In this document: piece by piece, positions 17,647-27,137 of the stretch | How positions within the stretch are numbered: the first letter of the stretch is position 1 | How the letters are laid out: each line of letters opens with the position of its first letter | NCBI RefSeq assembly: GCF_026016465.1 | Contig: NZ_CP100390.1 | Location: 310,001-374,000 of the forward strand | Length of the DNA stretch: 64,000 nt | Direction of reading: 5' to 3' | Origin: Alkalimarinus alittae | GTDB taxonomy: Bacteria > Pseudomonadota > Gammaproteobacteria > Pseudomonadales > Oleiphilaceae | Notes under the pieces: model-generated | The model's database searches: none | What the model was told of the DNA's origin: nothing | What the model saw: only the letters and a program-made list of their open reading frames with translations | Position numbers and translations under genes: made by a program

Positions 17647-18246
17647 ATGAGTGAGAATGCATTAGTGATAGATGCTGGCATTATTGCTGGCGGGATGGGC
17701 TCTCGCTTAGATGGAGCTGATAAAGGGTTGCTTGAATGGGATGGCGCAGAGTTTGCGCTGCACATTGTTAATCGTTTACGGCCTCATACGCGTAAGTTAG
17801 TCATAAATTGTAATCGTAATAGTCAGCATTATTGGCCGTTGGCTGATTTGGTCGTCAGTGATGGTGACGAGGCATTTAATGGGCCTTTAGCTGGCCTGAG
17901 GTCGTTGATGTTGGCGTCAAATGCTGATTATCTTCTGGTGTCACCTTGCGATACGCCTGCGCTCCCCGAGGATTATGCAGAAAGAATGTTTGCCTGCCTT
18001 GAGAGTCATCCTGGCGCAACCATCGCGGTAGATGATGGGGTGCGTTTGCACCCGCTTCATTTGTTGGTGCCTGTATCCTTGGCTGATAGTATAACGGAGT
18101 ATTTGGCGAACGGTGAGCGGCGAATGATGAAGTGGTTGAAGCAGAATAATTTAGTGTGCTGTGATTTTTCAGATCAACCCGATGGTTTTTTGAATGTCAA
18201 TACGCCAAAAGAAATGCAGCTATTGTTGACTCAGAAAGGTTGCTGA
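17647..18246 (+). CDS. mobA: molybdenum cofactor guanylyltransferase MobA
   Basis: 199 residues. N-terminal IIAGGMGSRLDGADKGLL is the MobA nucleotide-binding loop (GG.(G)SR..G.DK); VSPCDTPALPED contains the metal-binding aspartate. It attaches GMP to molybdopterin, making the bis-MGD cofactor that NapA requires. It lies 92 bases after narL and may be read from the narXL promoter. Its stop directly abuts the stop of convergent moaE. Confidence 0.93.
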   Translation: MSENALVIDAGIIAGGMGSRLDGADKGLLEWDGAEFALHIVNRLRPHTRKLVINCNRNSQHYWPLADLVVSDGDEAFNGPLAGLRSLMLASNADYLLVSPCDTPALPEDYAERMFACLESHPGATIAVDDGVRLHPLHLLVPVSLADSITEYLANGERRMMKWLKQNNLVCCDFSDQPDGFLNVNTPKEMQLLLTQKGC

Positions 18247-18702
18247 TTAACGATCCTCTTTCCACCGCTCTGCTCGTAATGTGTCTGTGTTTTTTTCTTC
18301 TACCCAATTCTCACCGGAGGTGGTGCGTTCTTTTTTCCAGAAGGGGGCGTCGACTTTTAAGTAGTCCATTATAAATTCGCAGGCTGAAAAAGAGGCTTCT
18401 CGATGGGCGCTACTGACGCCGACAAAAACGATCTGATCGCTTAAATTTAGCTCGCCCACACGATGGACAACCCTAACTTTTTCAATGGGCCAACGTTTAT
18501 ACGCTTCATCAATAATCTTTTGCAGTGCTTTTTCCGTCATGCCTGGATAGTGTTCAAGGTACATGCCGGTAAGGTCTGTACGATCACCAAATTCCCTAAC
18601 AAGGCCAGTAAAACTACAAATAGCCCCAATTTTAGGGCAGTCTTGCCTAAAAGCGTCTAGCTCATCTTGAACATTGAAGTCAGCTTCTTGAATTCGGATC
18701 AT
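18247..18702 (-). CDS. moaE: molybdopterin synthase catalytic subunit MoaE
   Basis: 151 residues. Conserved ICSFTGLVREFGD, LEHYPGMTEKAL, VRVVHRVGELN and APFWKKERT (catalytic lysine region) identify MoaE. With MoaD it inserts sulfur into precursor Z to make molybdopterin. It follows moaD by 31 bases in the order moaB-moeA-moaD-moaE on the minus strand. Confidence 0.95.
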   Translation of the reverse strand: MIRIQEADFNVQDELDAFRQDCPKIGAICSFTGLVREFGDRTDLTGMYLEHYPGMTEKALQKIIDEAYKRWPIEKVRVVHRVGELNLSDQIVFVGVSSAHREASFSACEFIMDYLKVDAPFWKKERTTSGENWVEEKNTDTLRAERWKEDR

Positions 18703-18733
18703 AACATTTCAACCTTACAATAGTGCATTGGCT

Positions 18734-18982
18734 TTACCCGCCTGTAACGGGTGGGAAAAACGCAACTTCGTCATCTGGATTGACTTTGCTTGTTAAACTC
18801 GCTATTTCTTGGTTGATTGACACGAGCAACTTTCCATTTTGTAGTGCCGCATCCCATGGTGAGCCGCGGTCAATAAGTCTATTTAAAATATCTTGTGCTG
18901 AGGTTATGCCTGATAAATCTGTCCACTGCTCCTGCTCACACTGTAAACGTTCTCTTAAACTGGCAAAAAATAGTATTTTCAT
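18734..18982 (-). CDS. moaD: molybdopterin synthase sulfur carrier subunit MoaD
   Basis: 82 residues from the internal ATG (MKILFFASLRERL), a ubiquitin-like fold ending in the required Gly-Gly (DEVAFFPPVTGG). The C-terminal glycine carries the thiocarboxylate sulfur donated to MoaE. An upstream in-frame extension of 11 residues is not conserved in the family and was not used. Confidence 0.93.
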   Translation of the reverse strand: MKILFFASLRERLQCEQEQWTDLSGITSAQDILNRLIDRGSPWDAALQNGKLLVSINQEIASLTSKVNPDDEVAFFPPVTGG

Positions 18983-19020
18983 AACTGGGCTCACTGTTCG
19001 TTTTGCTGCGGTCATTAATG

Positions 19021-20256
19021 CTAACCATTACCGAAAAGTTCGGAGAATGGATAGAATTCTACTAAATCCCCTTTTTGAGGTGCAGTATGTTCTGGAATGA
19101 TAGCAAAACCATCTGCCCAAGACGCTGAACTTAAAACTCCTGAGCTTTGATTTGGGTGGTTTTCAATTGTTGCGACGCCATGCTCGTAGTTAAGTCGAGT
19201 TCTTAGATACTCCCGACGTTTTCCTGGCTTTTTTAAACTAAAGCTAATCGGTAGTTTAAATGAGTGGGCGTTAGTGTGCTCGGCGCCCTGGCATTTAAGC
19301 AAGAAAGGGCGAGCTAAAATGCAAAACGTAACAAATACAGCTCCTGGGTTGCCGGGCAGGCCAATAACAGAGGTGTTATTAACGTGGCCGAAAGCAAAGG
19401 GTTTGCCAGGTTTTATTGCGAGTTTCCATAAATTGAGTTCGCCCAGTTCATTAATGGCGGTTTTTACGTGGTCTTCTTCGCCTACCGAAACGCCACCGCT
19501 AGTAATAATAATATCTGCTGATTCAGCCGCTTTTGTAAGCGCCGCTAATGTAGCGCTAAGCGTATCTTCAACAATGCCAAGGTCAACGATGTCAGCGTTA
19601 AAACCGTCGAGTAAACCTTTAAGTGTGTAGCGGTTAGAGTTATAAATTTGCCCTTCTTTAGCTAGCATGCCCGGCTCAATTAATTCGTCGCCAGTTGATA
19701 ATATCGCCACTTTTAGTGGGCGGTAGACCTTGATGCTTGCCACTCCAATGGAGGCCATAAGCCCCATATCTTGTGCGCGGATACGGTGGCCCTTTTTTAA
19801 AATGATCTGGCCAGTCTGGATATCTTGTCCTTGTGGACGGATATTTTGGTTCAGCGAAATGCCTGTTGGTAGCGTAACGTGGCCGTCTTGTACATTGCAG
19901 TCTTCTTGCATAATGACTGCGTTTGCGTTGTCAGGAACCGTTGCCCCGGTAAATATACGTGCGGCTGTCGCTTCTTGAAGTGCTACAGGGACAGACCCTG
20001 CGGGTACTCGTTGAGATATTGTTAGCGTGGTGGGTGATTTGCCTGTGCAGTTAGCAACAATAACGGCATAGCCATCCACTGCGCTATTGTTGTGAGGGGG
20101 GACGTCGATGCTAGAGATAATATCTTCTGCCAGCACTCTGCCCAGCGCATCTACAATAGGTACATCTATACGGTCCTTTACTGGCTTGGCTTTGTTCAGT
20201 AGTTCATCGAGCATAGCGTCGACAGAGCGAAGTTGGCCACGGTCACAACAACTCAT
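19021..20256 (-). CDS. moeA: molybdopterin molybdenumtransferase MoeA
   Basis: 411 residues, family length. Features: PPHNNSAVDGYAV, ATVPDNANAVIMQED, IRPQGQDI, the molybdopterin-binding STGDELIEPG and ITSGGVSVGEEDHVK, and the PGKPFAFG / GLPGNPGAVFVTF motifs. It inserts molybdate into adenylylated molybdopterin. The second gene of the moaB-moeA-moaD-moaE unit. Confidence 0.95.
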   Translation of the reverse strand: MSCCDRGQLRSVDAMLDELLNKAKPVKDRIDVPIVDALGRVLAEDIISSIDVPPHNNSAVDGYAVIVANCTGKSPTTLTISQRVPAGSVPVALQEATAARIFTGATVPDNANAVIMQEDCNVQDGHVTLPTGISLNQNIRPQGQDIQTGQIILKKGHRIRAQDMGLMASIGVASIKVYRPLKVAILSTGDELIEPGMLAKEGQIYNSNRYTLKGLLDGFNADIVDLGIVEDTLSATLAALTKAAESADIIITSGGVSVGEEDHVKTAINELGELNLWKLAIKPGKPFAFGHVNNTSVIGLPGNPGAVFVTFCILARPFLLKCQGAEHTNAHSFKLPISFSLKKPGKRREYLRTRLNYEHGVATIENHPNQSSGVLSSASWADGFAIIPEHTAPQKGDLVEFYPFSELFGNG

Positions 20257-20300
20257 TATTTATCCTCAAAAATACTTGGTTCGCATGTGCTTGCATTCTA

Positions 20301-20861
20301 TTAGTTGCGGGGGCCGCAGTAAGGTTTCACAACCTCAGTAGGTTTATGCTGACGACCCATTAATAAGCCAACGAAATTACATGGACGATGCGTGCTATCG
20401 AGTTGCGCTTTAATAATTTTAGTCCAACCTGTACGGCAAGCGCCGGTTGAGCCTGGTAGGCAAAAGATGACTGTTTTGTTAGCTAAGCCGGCCAACGCAC
20501 GTGATTGAATCGTAGATGAACCAATTTCATCATAGGATACTTGGCGGAATAACTCGCCAAAGCCTTTAACTTCTTTGTCGAATAGAGGGGTAAGCGCTTC
20601 AGGTGTGCTGTCTCGCTCAGTAAACCCCGTACCACCGGTGACAATGACCGCCTGAACATCTGGGTTGGCAATCCATTGAGATACAACGGCGCGCATTTGG
20701 TAAATATCATCAGGAATTAGATTACGGTCAATAAGTTGATGGCCCGTTTCTTCAAGCGCATCGACTAATGCTTGCCCTGAAGTGTCATTATCATAGTTAC
20801 GAGTATCAGAGACGGTTAATACGGCAATGTTTAGTGAAATAAAATCGGTGGCAGCACTCAT
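20301..20861 (-). CDS. moaB: molybdenum cofactor biosynthesis protein MoaB
   Basis: 186 residues. The MogA/MoaB fold shows LTVSDTRNYDNDTSGQ, IVTGGTGFTERDSTPEAL, KGFGELFRQVSYDEIG and FCLPGSTGACRTGW. It adenylylates molybdopterin before molybdenum insertion. First gene of the minus-strand mo unit. The moaA and moaC genes for the first pathway step are not in this window and must be elsewhere. Confidence 0.93.
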   Translation of the reverse strand: MSAATDFISLNIAVLTVSDTRNYDNDTSGQALVDALEETGHQLIDRNLIPDDIYQMRAVVSQWIANPDVQAVIVTGGTGFTERDSTPEALTPLFDKEVKGFGELFRQVSYDEIGSSTIQSRALAGLANKTVIFCLPGSTGACRTGWTKIIKAQLDSTHRPCNFVGLLMGRQHKPTEVVKPYCGPRN

Positions 20862-20999
20862 AGCAAGTTGTATTCCTAAGATTAAACGCGATGCCGTTCA
20901 TATTATCATTCCCTGATAGTGCCGCAAGCTTACTTGCATCAATAGTTTGACTGTTTCTACTTACGCTTGTTAGCTTTTGACAGGAATACCTCTTGTATT

Positions 21000-21434
21000 T
21001 TATGCGAACGTGTTAATCATTGACCCTGTTTGAATAAGATTTTTTGGCTCAACTTGGTAATAAGGTGTTGGTATTGGTAATGCCTGGACTTGTTCGATTA
21101 AATCACGTAATTGGCGACTACTCGCGGCGTTATGGCGTGATATAGTTTGATTGATATCTTGAATTTCCTGATAGGAGGGCTCGCTAGCGTGAGTGTTGCT
21201 ATTCGTGTTAGCTGCATTTTGATATGACTGAATATAAGTATCAAGATTGTGCTGAGTTTGCTTATAGTCAACGATATTGACTATAACGGCACTTTTGTTC
21301 TGTGTAGGTTCACTTTGTACAAGGTGTTGTTTGCTTTTTTGTTCGGTTGTTAGAGCGGTGAGTTTTTCATTGATTTGCTGAGTTTGTTTGATTGACTGGT
21401 AAGTCCTCGCAAAATTTGAGCTGTTGACGTGCAT
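21000..21434 (-). CDS. unrecognised 144-residue Q/N/S-rich protein
   Basis: I do not recognise this protein. The gene is supported by an ideal ribosome site (AGGAG, 7 bases before the ATG) and uninterrupted coding. The product is soluble, without signal peptide, span or cysteine, and is rich in Gln, Asn, Ser and Thr. It looks partly helical (SIKQTQQINEKLTALTTEQ; QLRDLIEQVQALP) with a disordered middle (NAANTNSNTHASEPS). It stands alone between moaB and the rho promoter, transcribed away from rho. Confidence 0.6.
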   Translation of the reverse strand: MHVNSSNFARTYQSIKQTQQINEKLTALTTEQKSKQHLVQSEPTQNKSAVIVNIVDYKQTQHNLDTYIQSYQNAANTNSNTHASEPSYQEIQDINQTISRHNAASSRQLRDLIEQVQALPIPTPYYQVEPKNLIQTGSMINTFA

Positions 21435-21635
21435 GGCGTTACTCCTATTTATACACTGCTTGATTGAAATTATCTTAGGAGAGACGGTAGATAAATAGTC
21501 GTAGTTTTACATAGCAAACCGTAGTAATTACCCTTATATGAATGTGTTAAGGTTTATTGAACATGTGAATATAGGGTCTGGACATAAACGATAATGAGTA
21601 CTCAGGCAATAAAAAATAGTAATTTTCTGGATTAT

Positions 21636-21644
21636 TGTTATAAT
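21636..21644 (+). promoter_or_regulatory. extended -10 promoter candidate for rho
   Basis: TGTTATAAT matches the extended -10 consensus (TGNTATAAT). No good -35 lies 16-18 bases upstream, as is common for extended -10 promoters. Transcription would start near 21651, leaving a leader of about 135 bases before rho, a suitable place for rho autoregulation. The rest of the 351-base gap 21435-21785 is AT-rich with no gene. Confidence 0.45.
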
Positions 21645-21785
21645 TCGGTCTATCTTTAGCTAAAACCCATTGGGGTTACAGCTTTCTTCCTTCATCTCAG
21701 ATGAAAGTAATTATAAATAAATCGAAAAAATTATCTGAAATTCCTTCAAATCAAACTCTCTTCTATCTCTATAGCCTACTAAACT

Positions 21786-23048
21786 ATGAATCTTTCCGAA
21801 CTTAAGAAAAAACCCGTACCTGAGCTTTTAAACATCGCTGCTGAAATGGGGCTCGACAACCTAGCAAGGTCCCGTAAACAAGATGTAATTTTCACTATAC
21901 TTAAACGACATGCCAAGGGCGGCGAAGATATCTATGGCGATGGCGTCTTAGAAATTCTTCAAGATGGGTTTGGTTTTCTGCGATCAGCAGAGGGCTCCTA
22001 CTTAGCAGGGCCTGATGACATTTATGTGTCACCCAGCCAAATCCGCCGGTTTAACCTTCGAACGGGTGATACCGTAGCAGGTAAAATCAGACCACCCAAA
22101 GACGGCGAGCGCTATTTTGCGCTACTAAAAGTCAGTGAAATAAACCTCGATAAGCCTGAAAACTCCCGTAATAAAATCCTTTTTGAAAACCTTACCCCAT
22201 TATTCCCTACTGACCGACTGGTTTTAGAAGTCGGTAACGGCAGTACAGAAGATCTTTCTTCACGCGTCGTTGATTTGGTAGCGCCTATTGGTAAGGGGCA
22301 ACGCGGACTGATCGTATCGCCTCCAAAAGCAGGTAAAACACTGATGATGCAGAATATTGCGCAGTCTATTGTGCGTAATAACCCTGAATGCCATCTGATG
22401 GTACTGCTGATTGATGAGCGACCAGAAGAAGTAACCGAAATGCAGCGCTCTGTTAGAGGTGAAGTAATCGCGAGTACTTTTGATGAGCCACCGTCACGTC
22501 ACGTTCAAGTGGCTGAAATGGTTATCGAAAAAGCTAAGCGCTTGGTTGAGCACAAAAAAGATGTCATTATCTTGCTAGATTCGATTACTCGTCTAGCACG
22601 TGCATACAACACGATTATTCCTTCTTCTGGTAAAGTGTTGACCGGTGGTGTTGATGCTCACGCACTAGAGCGTCCAAAACGTTTCTTTGGTGCTGCTCGT
22701 AATGTTGAAGAAGGTGGAAGTTTAACGATTTTAGCGACCACTCTCGTTGATACCGGCTCAAAGATGGACGAAGTTATCTTTGAAGAATTTAAAGGAACCG
22801 GTAACCAAGAGATTCACTTGGATCGAAAGGCCGCAGAAAAACGTGTTTACCCAGCGATTAATATTCGTCGATCAGGTACTCGCCGTGAAGACTTGTTGAT
22901 GACAGAAGGTGACCTTCAACGTGTCTGGATTCTTCGTAAGCTATTACACTCAATGGATGATGATGTAGGCGCGATTGAATTCTTATTAGATAAGTTGAAA
23001 GAAACCAAGACTAACGAAGAATTCTTTTTGTCTATGAAGAAGCGCTAA
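21786..23048 (+). CDS. rho: transcription termination factor Rho
   Basis: 420 residues, the standard length. Rho_N helices ([18 protein letters not shown]), a cold-shock RNA-binding domain ([35 protein letters not shown]) and the hexameric ATPase with Walker A SPPKAGKT, the Q-loop region ([12 protein letters not shown]) and [14 protein letters not shown]. It terminates untranslated transcripts. It is followed by a long hairpin terminator and stands as its own unit. Confidence 0.98.
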   Translation: MNLSELKKKPVPELLNIAAEMGLDNLARSRKQDVIFTILKRHAKGGEDIYGDGVLEILQDGFGFLRSAEGSYLAGPDDIYVSPSQIRRFNLRTGDTVAGKIRPPKDGERYFALLKVSEINLDKPENSRNKILFENLTPLFPTDRLVLEVGNGSTEDLSSRVVDLVAPIGKGQRGLIVSPPKAGKTLMMQNIAQSIVRNNPECHLMVLLIDERPEEVTEMQRSVRGEVIASTFDEPPSRHVQVAEMVIEKAKRLVEHKKDVIILLDSITRLARAYNTIIPSSGKVLTGGVDAHALERPKRFFGAARNVEEGGSLTILATTLVDTGSKMDEVIFEEFKGTGNQEIHLDRKAAEKRVYPAINIRRSGTRREDLLMTEGDLQRVWILRKLLHSMDDDVGAIEFLLDKLKETKTNEEFFLSMKKR

Positions 23049-23077
23049 GACGCAAGCGTCTGGCAAAGACATAACGT

Positions 23078-23152
23078 GAAAAGGCTGGTTGTTTATTGCC
23101 TGAATCCTAATGGTTATTAAATAGGAATCAGCTTCAAACACCGGCCTTTTTC
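23078..23152 (+). terminator. hairpin downstream of rho
   Basis: AAAAGGCTGG (about 23079-23088) pairs with CCGGCCTTTT (23141-23150, one G-T pair), followed by more T. Between the arms is a second imperfect hairpin (CTGAATCCTAA with the inverted ATAGGAATCAG). The long two-tier stem ends in a T run, as terminators do. Confidence 0.55.
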
Positions 23153-23246
23153 ATGGGCTGGTGTTAGCTTTAGAATACAATTTTTTATAAATGTGCCATC
23201 TTAGCGATGCTTAATAACCTAAAACCGTTAGACGCGGGTAGAACTG

Positions 23247-24716
23247 ATGAAATATAGCGACCTACGTGACTTTATTAATAAGCTTGAAAAAGAAGGTGAG
23301 CTCAAGCGTATTACGGTGGAAGTTGACCCTTACCTAGAAATGACAGAAATTTGCGACCGTACCTTGCGACAAGGTGGGCCTGCACTGTTATTTGAAAACC
23401 CCAAAGGGTTTGATATGCCAGTGCTAGGCAATCTGTTTGGTACGCCCAAGCGTGTGGCAATGGGTATGGGGGAGAATGACGTTACTGCACTGCGCGAAGT
23501 GGGTAAATTGCTGGCGTTTCTAAAAGAGCCTGAACCACCAAAGGGTTTTAAAGATGTCTGGCAAAAGCTACCGGCTTTTAAGCAGGTGCTGAATATGGGC
23601 CCTAAAGAAGTCCGTTCGGCAGCCTGTCAGCAAGTGGTGATAGAGAAGGATGACGTAGACCTTTATAAAATACCGATTCAAACCTGCTGGCCTGGAGATG
23701 CAGGCCCGCTAGTAACTTGGCCATTAGTGATTACTCGCGGACCTGAAAAAGAACGGCAGAACTTGGGTATCTATCGACAACAATTAATCGGTAGAAATAA
23801 GCTTATTATGCGCTGGCTTTCTCACCGTGGCGGGGCTTTGGATTATCGAGAGTGGGTACAAGCAACACCTGATAAACCGTTTCCTGTGGCGGTAGCGCTG
23901 GGTGCAGACCCCGCAACTATTTTAGGGGCGGTTACGCCAGTTCCCGATACGCTTTCAGAGTATGCGTTTGCTGGTCTTTTGCGAGGCTCAAAAACCGAAG
24001 TGGTATCCGCTAAGTTAAGTGATTTGCAGGTGCCGGCAAGTGCGGAAATTATTCTTGAAGGCTTTATATATCCCGGTGAGCTCGCGCCAGAAGGCCCATT
24101 TGGTGACCATACGGGTTATTACAATGAGGTTGAAGAGTTTCCGGTCTTTACGGTGGAAAAAATCACTCACCGTAAGAACCCGATATACCATAGTACCTAT
24201 ACGGGTCGGCCACCTGATGAGCCAGCAATATTAGGTGTCGCACTGAATGAGGTGTTTATACCGATATTACAAAAACAGTTTCCTGAAATAGTCGACTTTT
24301 ATTTACCGCCCGAAGGTTGCTCTTACCGAATGGCGGTTGTGACGATGAAGAAGCAATACCCAGGACATGCCAAGCGTGTGATGATGGGGGTTTGGTCATT
24401 TCTTCGTCAATTTATGTACACCAAGTTCGTTATTGTTACTGATGATGATGTGAATGCCCGAGACTGGAATGATGTTATTTGGGCTATCACCACCAGAATG
24501 GACCCAGCTCGTGATACGACGTTGATCGAAAATACACCGATTGATTATCTTGATTTTGCATCGCCTGTGTCGGGCTTAGGCTCAAAAATGGGGCTTGATG
24601 CAACCAATAAATGGCCTGGCGAAACAACCAGAGAGTGGGGTGAGCCGATTGAAATGGATGCCGCTGTTAAGCAGCGTGTTGATGAGATGTGGTCGATTTT
24701 AGGTATAAGTGAGTAA
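23247..24716 (+). CDS. ubiD: 3-octaprenyl-4-hydroxybenzoate decarboxylase UbiD
   Basis: 489 residues. UbiD hallmarks include [21 protein letters not shown] at the N-terminus, [15 protein letters not shown], the catalytic E-x-P-F-G-D-H motif ([13 protein letters not shown]) and [15 protein letters not shown]. It decarboxylates the ubiquinone precursor using prenylated FMN made by UbiX. It lies downstream of rho, as in Pseudomonas relatives, with its own terminator after. Confidence 0.96.
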   Translation: MKYSDLRDFINKLEKEGELKRITVEVDPYLEMTEICDRTLRQGGPALLFENPKGFDMPVLGNLFGTPKRVAMGMGENDVTALREVGKLLAFLKEPEPPKGFKDVWQKLPAFKQVLNMGPKEVRSAACQQVVIEKDDVDLYKIPIQTCWPGDAGPLVTWPLVITRGPEKERQNLGIYRQQLIGRNKLIMRWLSHRGGALDYREWVQATPDKPFPVAVALGADPATILGAVTPVPDTLSEYAFAGLLRGSKTEVVSAKLSDLQVPASAEIILEGFIYPGELAPEGPFGDHTGYYNEVEEFPVFTVEKITHRKNPIYHSTYTGRPPDEPAILGVALNEVFIPILQKQFPEIVDFYLPPEGCSYRMAVVTMKKQYPGHAKRVMMGVWSFLRQFMYTKFVIVTDDDVNARDWNDVIWAITTRMDPARDTTLIENTPIDYLDFASPVSGLGSKMGLDATNKWPGETTREWGEPIEMDAAVKQRVDEMWSILGISE

Positions 24717-24723
24717 CAATACG

Positions 24724-24765
24724 CTATATACCCGACTAAAATTGTCGGGTATATAGGTTTCTGTT
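24724..24765 (+). terminator. rho-independent terminator after ubiD
   Basis: CTATATACCCGAC (24724-24736) and GTCGGGTATATAG (24744-24756) form a perfect 13-bp stem around TAAAATT, followed by GTTTCTGTT. Confidence 0.75.
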
Positions 24766-24822
24766 AAAATGCGCATAAATTGACGCTTAATCCCGCCTCT
24801 TCTATTTGTTAGATTGTATTTT

Positions 24823-25830
24823 ATGTCTTTAGTTAGGTTGTTGCCCCGTGATATTGAGTTTGAGTGTTTAACGGGAGAAACTGTTTTTGATGCTGCATTT
24901 AGGCAGGGCATTCGCTTTCCTGTGAGTTGTGAAAACGGTGTTTGCCACATCTGTCAGGGTACGCTTTTATTGGGTCGATGTGCATTGCCTAATGGCATTA
25001 AGGTCGAGGCCGTCAATAAAGAATTAATGCTTTGCAAGGCAGTTCCTGAAACTGATTGTGATATAGAAATTAATGGTGTGTTAAAGCCAGGAGAAATTGC
25101 ATTGAAAACATTTGCCTGTCAGGTTGAAGCAATTGAAGAGTTAAATCACGATGTTTATCGTGTCGTGCTTAGGCCGCCAGCAGGCAAGCGAGTTGAATTT
25201 TATGCCGGGCAATACTTATCTGTTTTAATGGATGGAAGAGACCCTTCATTTTTCTCAATTGCCAGTGTGCCTACACAACCTGATGAGCCAGCAAACAGGA
25301 ATATTGAACTGCATGTTCAGGCTGCGGAAGGGTGGGAGTCTGCGTCTGCGGTTATTAATTTCATAAAAACACACTCGGTGGTTAAGGTTCAGTTGCCTTT
25401 TGGTAAGGCTTGTTTAGTTGAACCAGTTGATCAGCCGTTACTACTTATTGCCGCTGGAACAGGGTTTGCCCAGATGCAAAGCATCATTGAGCAAGCGCTT
25501 TCGGTAAACCCTGAGCAGAAAATATCATTGTACTGGGGTGGGCGACAGGCAAATGATATCTACATGCTAGATAAGCCTGAAGAGTGGAAAAAAACGTATG
25601 CTAACTTCAGCTGCCGTACTATTAGCGGAGACACTGAAGATAATGAGTGGCCGGGTCACCATGAGCAGCTATTTAATACCGTGCTAAAAGATGGCCATGA
25701 TTTGAAAGAATGCCAAGTATTTGCCAGTGGTTCACCAGGCATGGTGTATGCGACGATGGATGCGTTTCTGGAAAAAGGGATGCCTGCAGAAAACTTTCAT
25801 TCAGATGTACTGGAGTATGCACCTCGATAG
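24823..25830 (+). CDS. 2Fe-2S ferredoxin / flavin oxidoreductase (NAD(P)H reductase)
   Basis: 335 residues from ATG 24823. The N-terminal plant-type ferredoxin domain has C-E-N-G-V-C-H-I-C and a fourth cysteine in ELMLCKAVP. Next comes an FAD-binding barrel (YAGQYLSVLMDGRDPSFFSIAS, standing for the usual R-x-Y-S) and a C-terminal NAD(P) domain (LLLIAAGTGFAQMQSI, YWGGRQANDIY, FASGSPGMVYA). It resembles proteins annotated as CDP-6-deoxy-delta-3,4-glucoseen reductase, which commonly follow ubiD in Pseudomonas-type genomes. The true electron acceptor is unknown. The SFFSIAS motif lacks the usual arginine, which may affect flavin binding. Confidence 0.78.
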   Translation: MSLVRLLPRDIEFECLTGETVFDAAFRQGIRFPVSCENGVCHICQGTLLLGRCALPNGIKVEAVNKELMLCKAVPETDCDIEINGVLKPGEIALKTFACQVEAIEELNHDVYRVVLRPPAGKRVEFYAGQYLSVLMDGRDPSFFSIASVPTQPDEPANRNIELHVQAAEGWESASAVINFIKTHSVVKVQLPFGKACLVEPVDQPLLLIAAGTGFAQMQSIIEQALSVNPEQKISLYWGGRQANDIYMLDKPEEWKKTYANFSCRTISGDTEDNEWPGHHEQLFNTVLKDGHDLKECQVFASGSPGMVYATMDAFLEKGMPAENFHSDVLEYAPR

Positions 25831-25898
25831 CTCAACCACCCCTGATTCCAGTCGTACCTTCTTTCATCAAGGCTAGGGTGCTACCGAACGAATAACCG

Positions 25899-27137
25899 CT
25901 ATCGTTTCTCGGGTTGAGGTAATTCAGGTAGTCCCACTAATTCCATTATGCCTTGTACAAAATACTCACTGCTGAGCTGGTGCTCTTCGAGGTGGGCGGT
26001 TAACCTGCATAGCTCCCCGTAAGTTTGAGGGGTTTTCTTGATGCGGTGACTGGCTTTGAAATACTCTTTTGCCTTTCCCCATAGCTGATTACGTAAGCTT
26101 AGTCTTCCAAGCGCGAGCAGCAATGTTTCATTATTAGGGCGTTCTTTTAGCCAGTTTTCGGCGATTAAAAGCTGTTCTTCTGGGCTGTTTCCACAGACTC
26201 TTCCGTATAGGTCAATCAGCAAGTCACTCCAATGATTTCTTAAAACTTTACGTAGAAGTGTCTCTGCTTGAGCCTGTTGGCCTAAGTTAGATAGATGCTC
26301 TGCATAAGCATGGATAATGGTTTCATCTCGACGCATAGAGCCTGGCAATCTATCCCAGTGTTGGTTGAGTTGTTCGATGTTCTGACTGCTCCCCGACTGT
26401 CTGCGAATTTCATCGGCGGTATGGGCGAGTAAGTTAACCCAAGTTTCTCTCTCTAGTACATCGAGTTCATGCGTTTCGGCTATTCGCTGACGGCGTAGCT
26501 CGGGAATCAAAACGCTTAACTGGTGCCAGTCTTCTAGCTTAAAATAGACATTCTTTAGTAATTTAAGAATAAATGGGTGCTGAGGTGCTTGTTTTCTAAG
26601 GCGTAACAGTGTCGCAAGGCATTGTTCCAGTTGATGGCTACCTAGCTGAAGTTGTGCCTGTGTAATGCCTACTGCTAGGTCAGAACCGGGGGTGCTTTCA
26701 TAGGCTTTTCTTAGCAGTTCTTCGGTGTCTTTCTCGTTGCCTTGCTCAAATGCGGCTTGTGCAGCGGCGAGGTAATTGATGAGCGGTGTTTCTGCCTTCG
26801 GTGCTGCTGCTGATAGATGCTTTTGAGCCCGTTTCCAGTTGCCTTCGGCTAATTCTAAAAGGCCGCGTGTGGTCTTTTTTCTTGCTCGCTGGCTGCTTGA
26901 GGACAAAAACCAATTGCTCACGCCTCCGGTAGATGACTTAACCCCGCGCCAGCTTCTAGATACAACACTTAGCGCGGTTATTAACAAAATAATAGCGGCT
27001 AATGCAACCCAGACGCTCGTTTCTAGCAAGTAATTGCCCCAGCTGATGCGTACGTAACCCGCGTCTATCGATACCATTGTCGTAAGCGCAACAGACGCTG
27101 CAAGCATTATGAGTATTAACAGAAAGAGCATTCTCAT
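25899..27137 (-). CDS. hemY: HemY, heme-pathway-linked TPR membrane protein
   Basis: 412 residues with two N-terminal membrane spans (LFLLILIMLAASVALTTMV and LETSVWVALAAIILLIT) and a HemY_N domain, then a long TPR-like helical region (RTRGLLELAEGNW-type repeats; LLALGRLSLRNQLWGKAKEY). By linkage it belongs to the hemCDXY operon; its biochemical role is not settled. It overlaps hemX by four bases. It ends convergent to the flavin reductase, with 68 bases between and no clear terminator. Confidence 0.9.
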   Translation of the reverse strand: MRMLFLLILIMLAASVALTTMVSIDAGYVRISWGNYLLETSVWVALAAIILLITALSVVSRSWRGVKSSTGGVSNWFLSSSSQRARKKTTRGLLELAEGNWKRAQKHLSAAAPKAETPLINYLAAAQAAFEQGNEKDTEELLRKAYESTPGSDLAVGITQAQLQLGSHQLEQCLATLLRLRKQAPQHPFILKLLKNVYFKLEDWHQLSVLIPELRRQRIAETHELDVLERETWVNLLAHTADEIRRQSGSSQNIEQLNQHWDRLPGSMRRDETIIHAYAEHLSNLGQQAQAETLLRKVLRNHWSDLLIDLYGRVCGNSPEEQLLIAENWLKERPNNETLLLALGRLSLRNQLWGKAKEYFKASHRIKKTPQTYGELCRLTAHLEEHQLSSEYFVQGIMELVGLPELPQPEKR

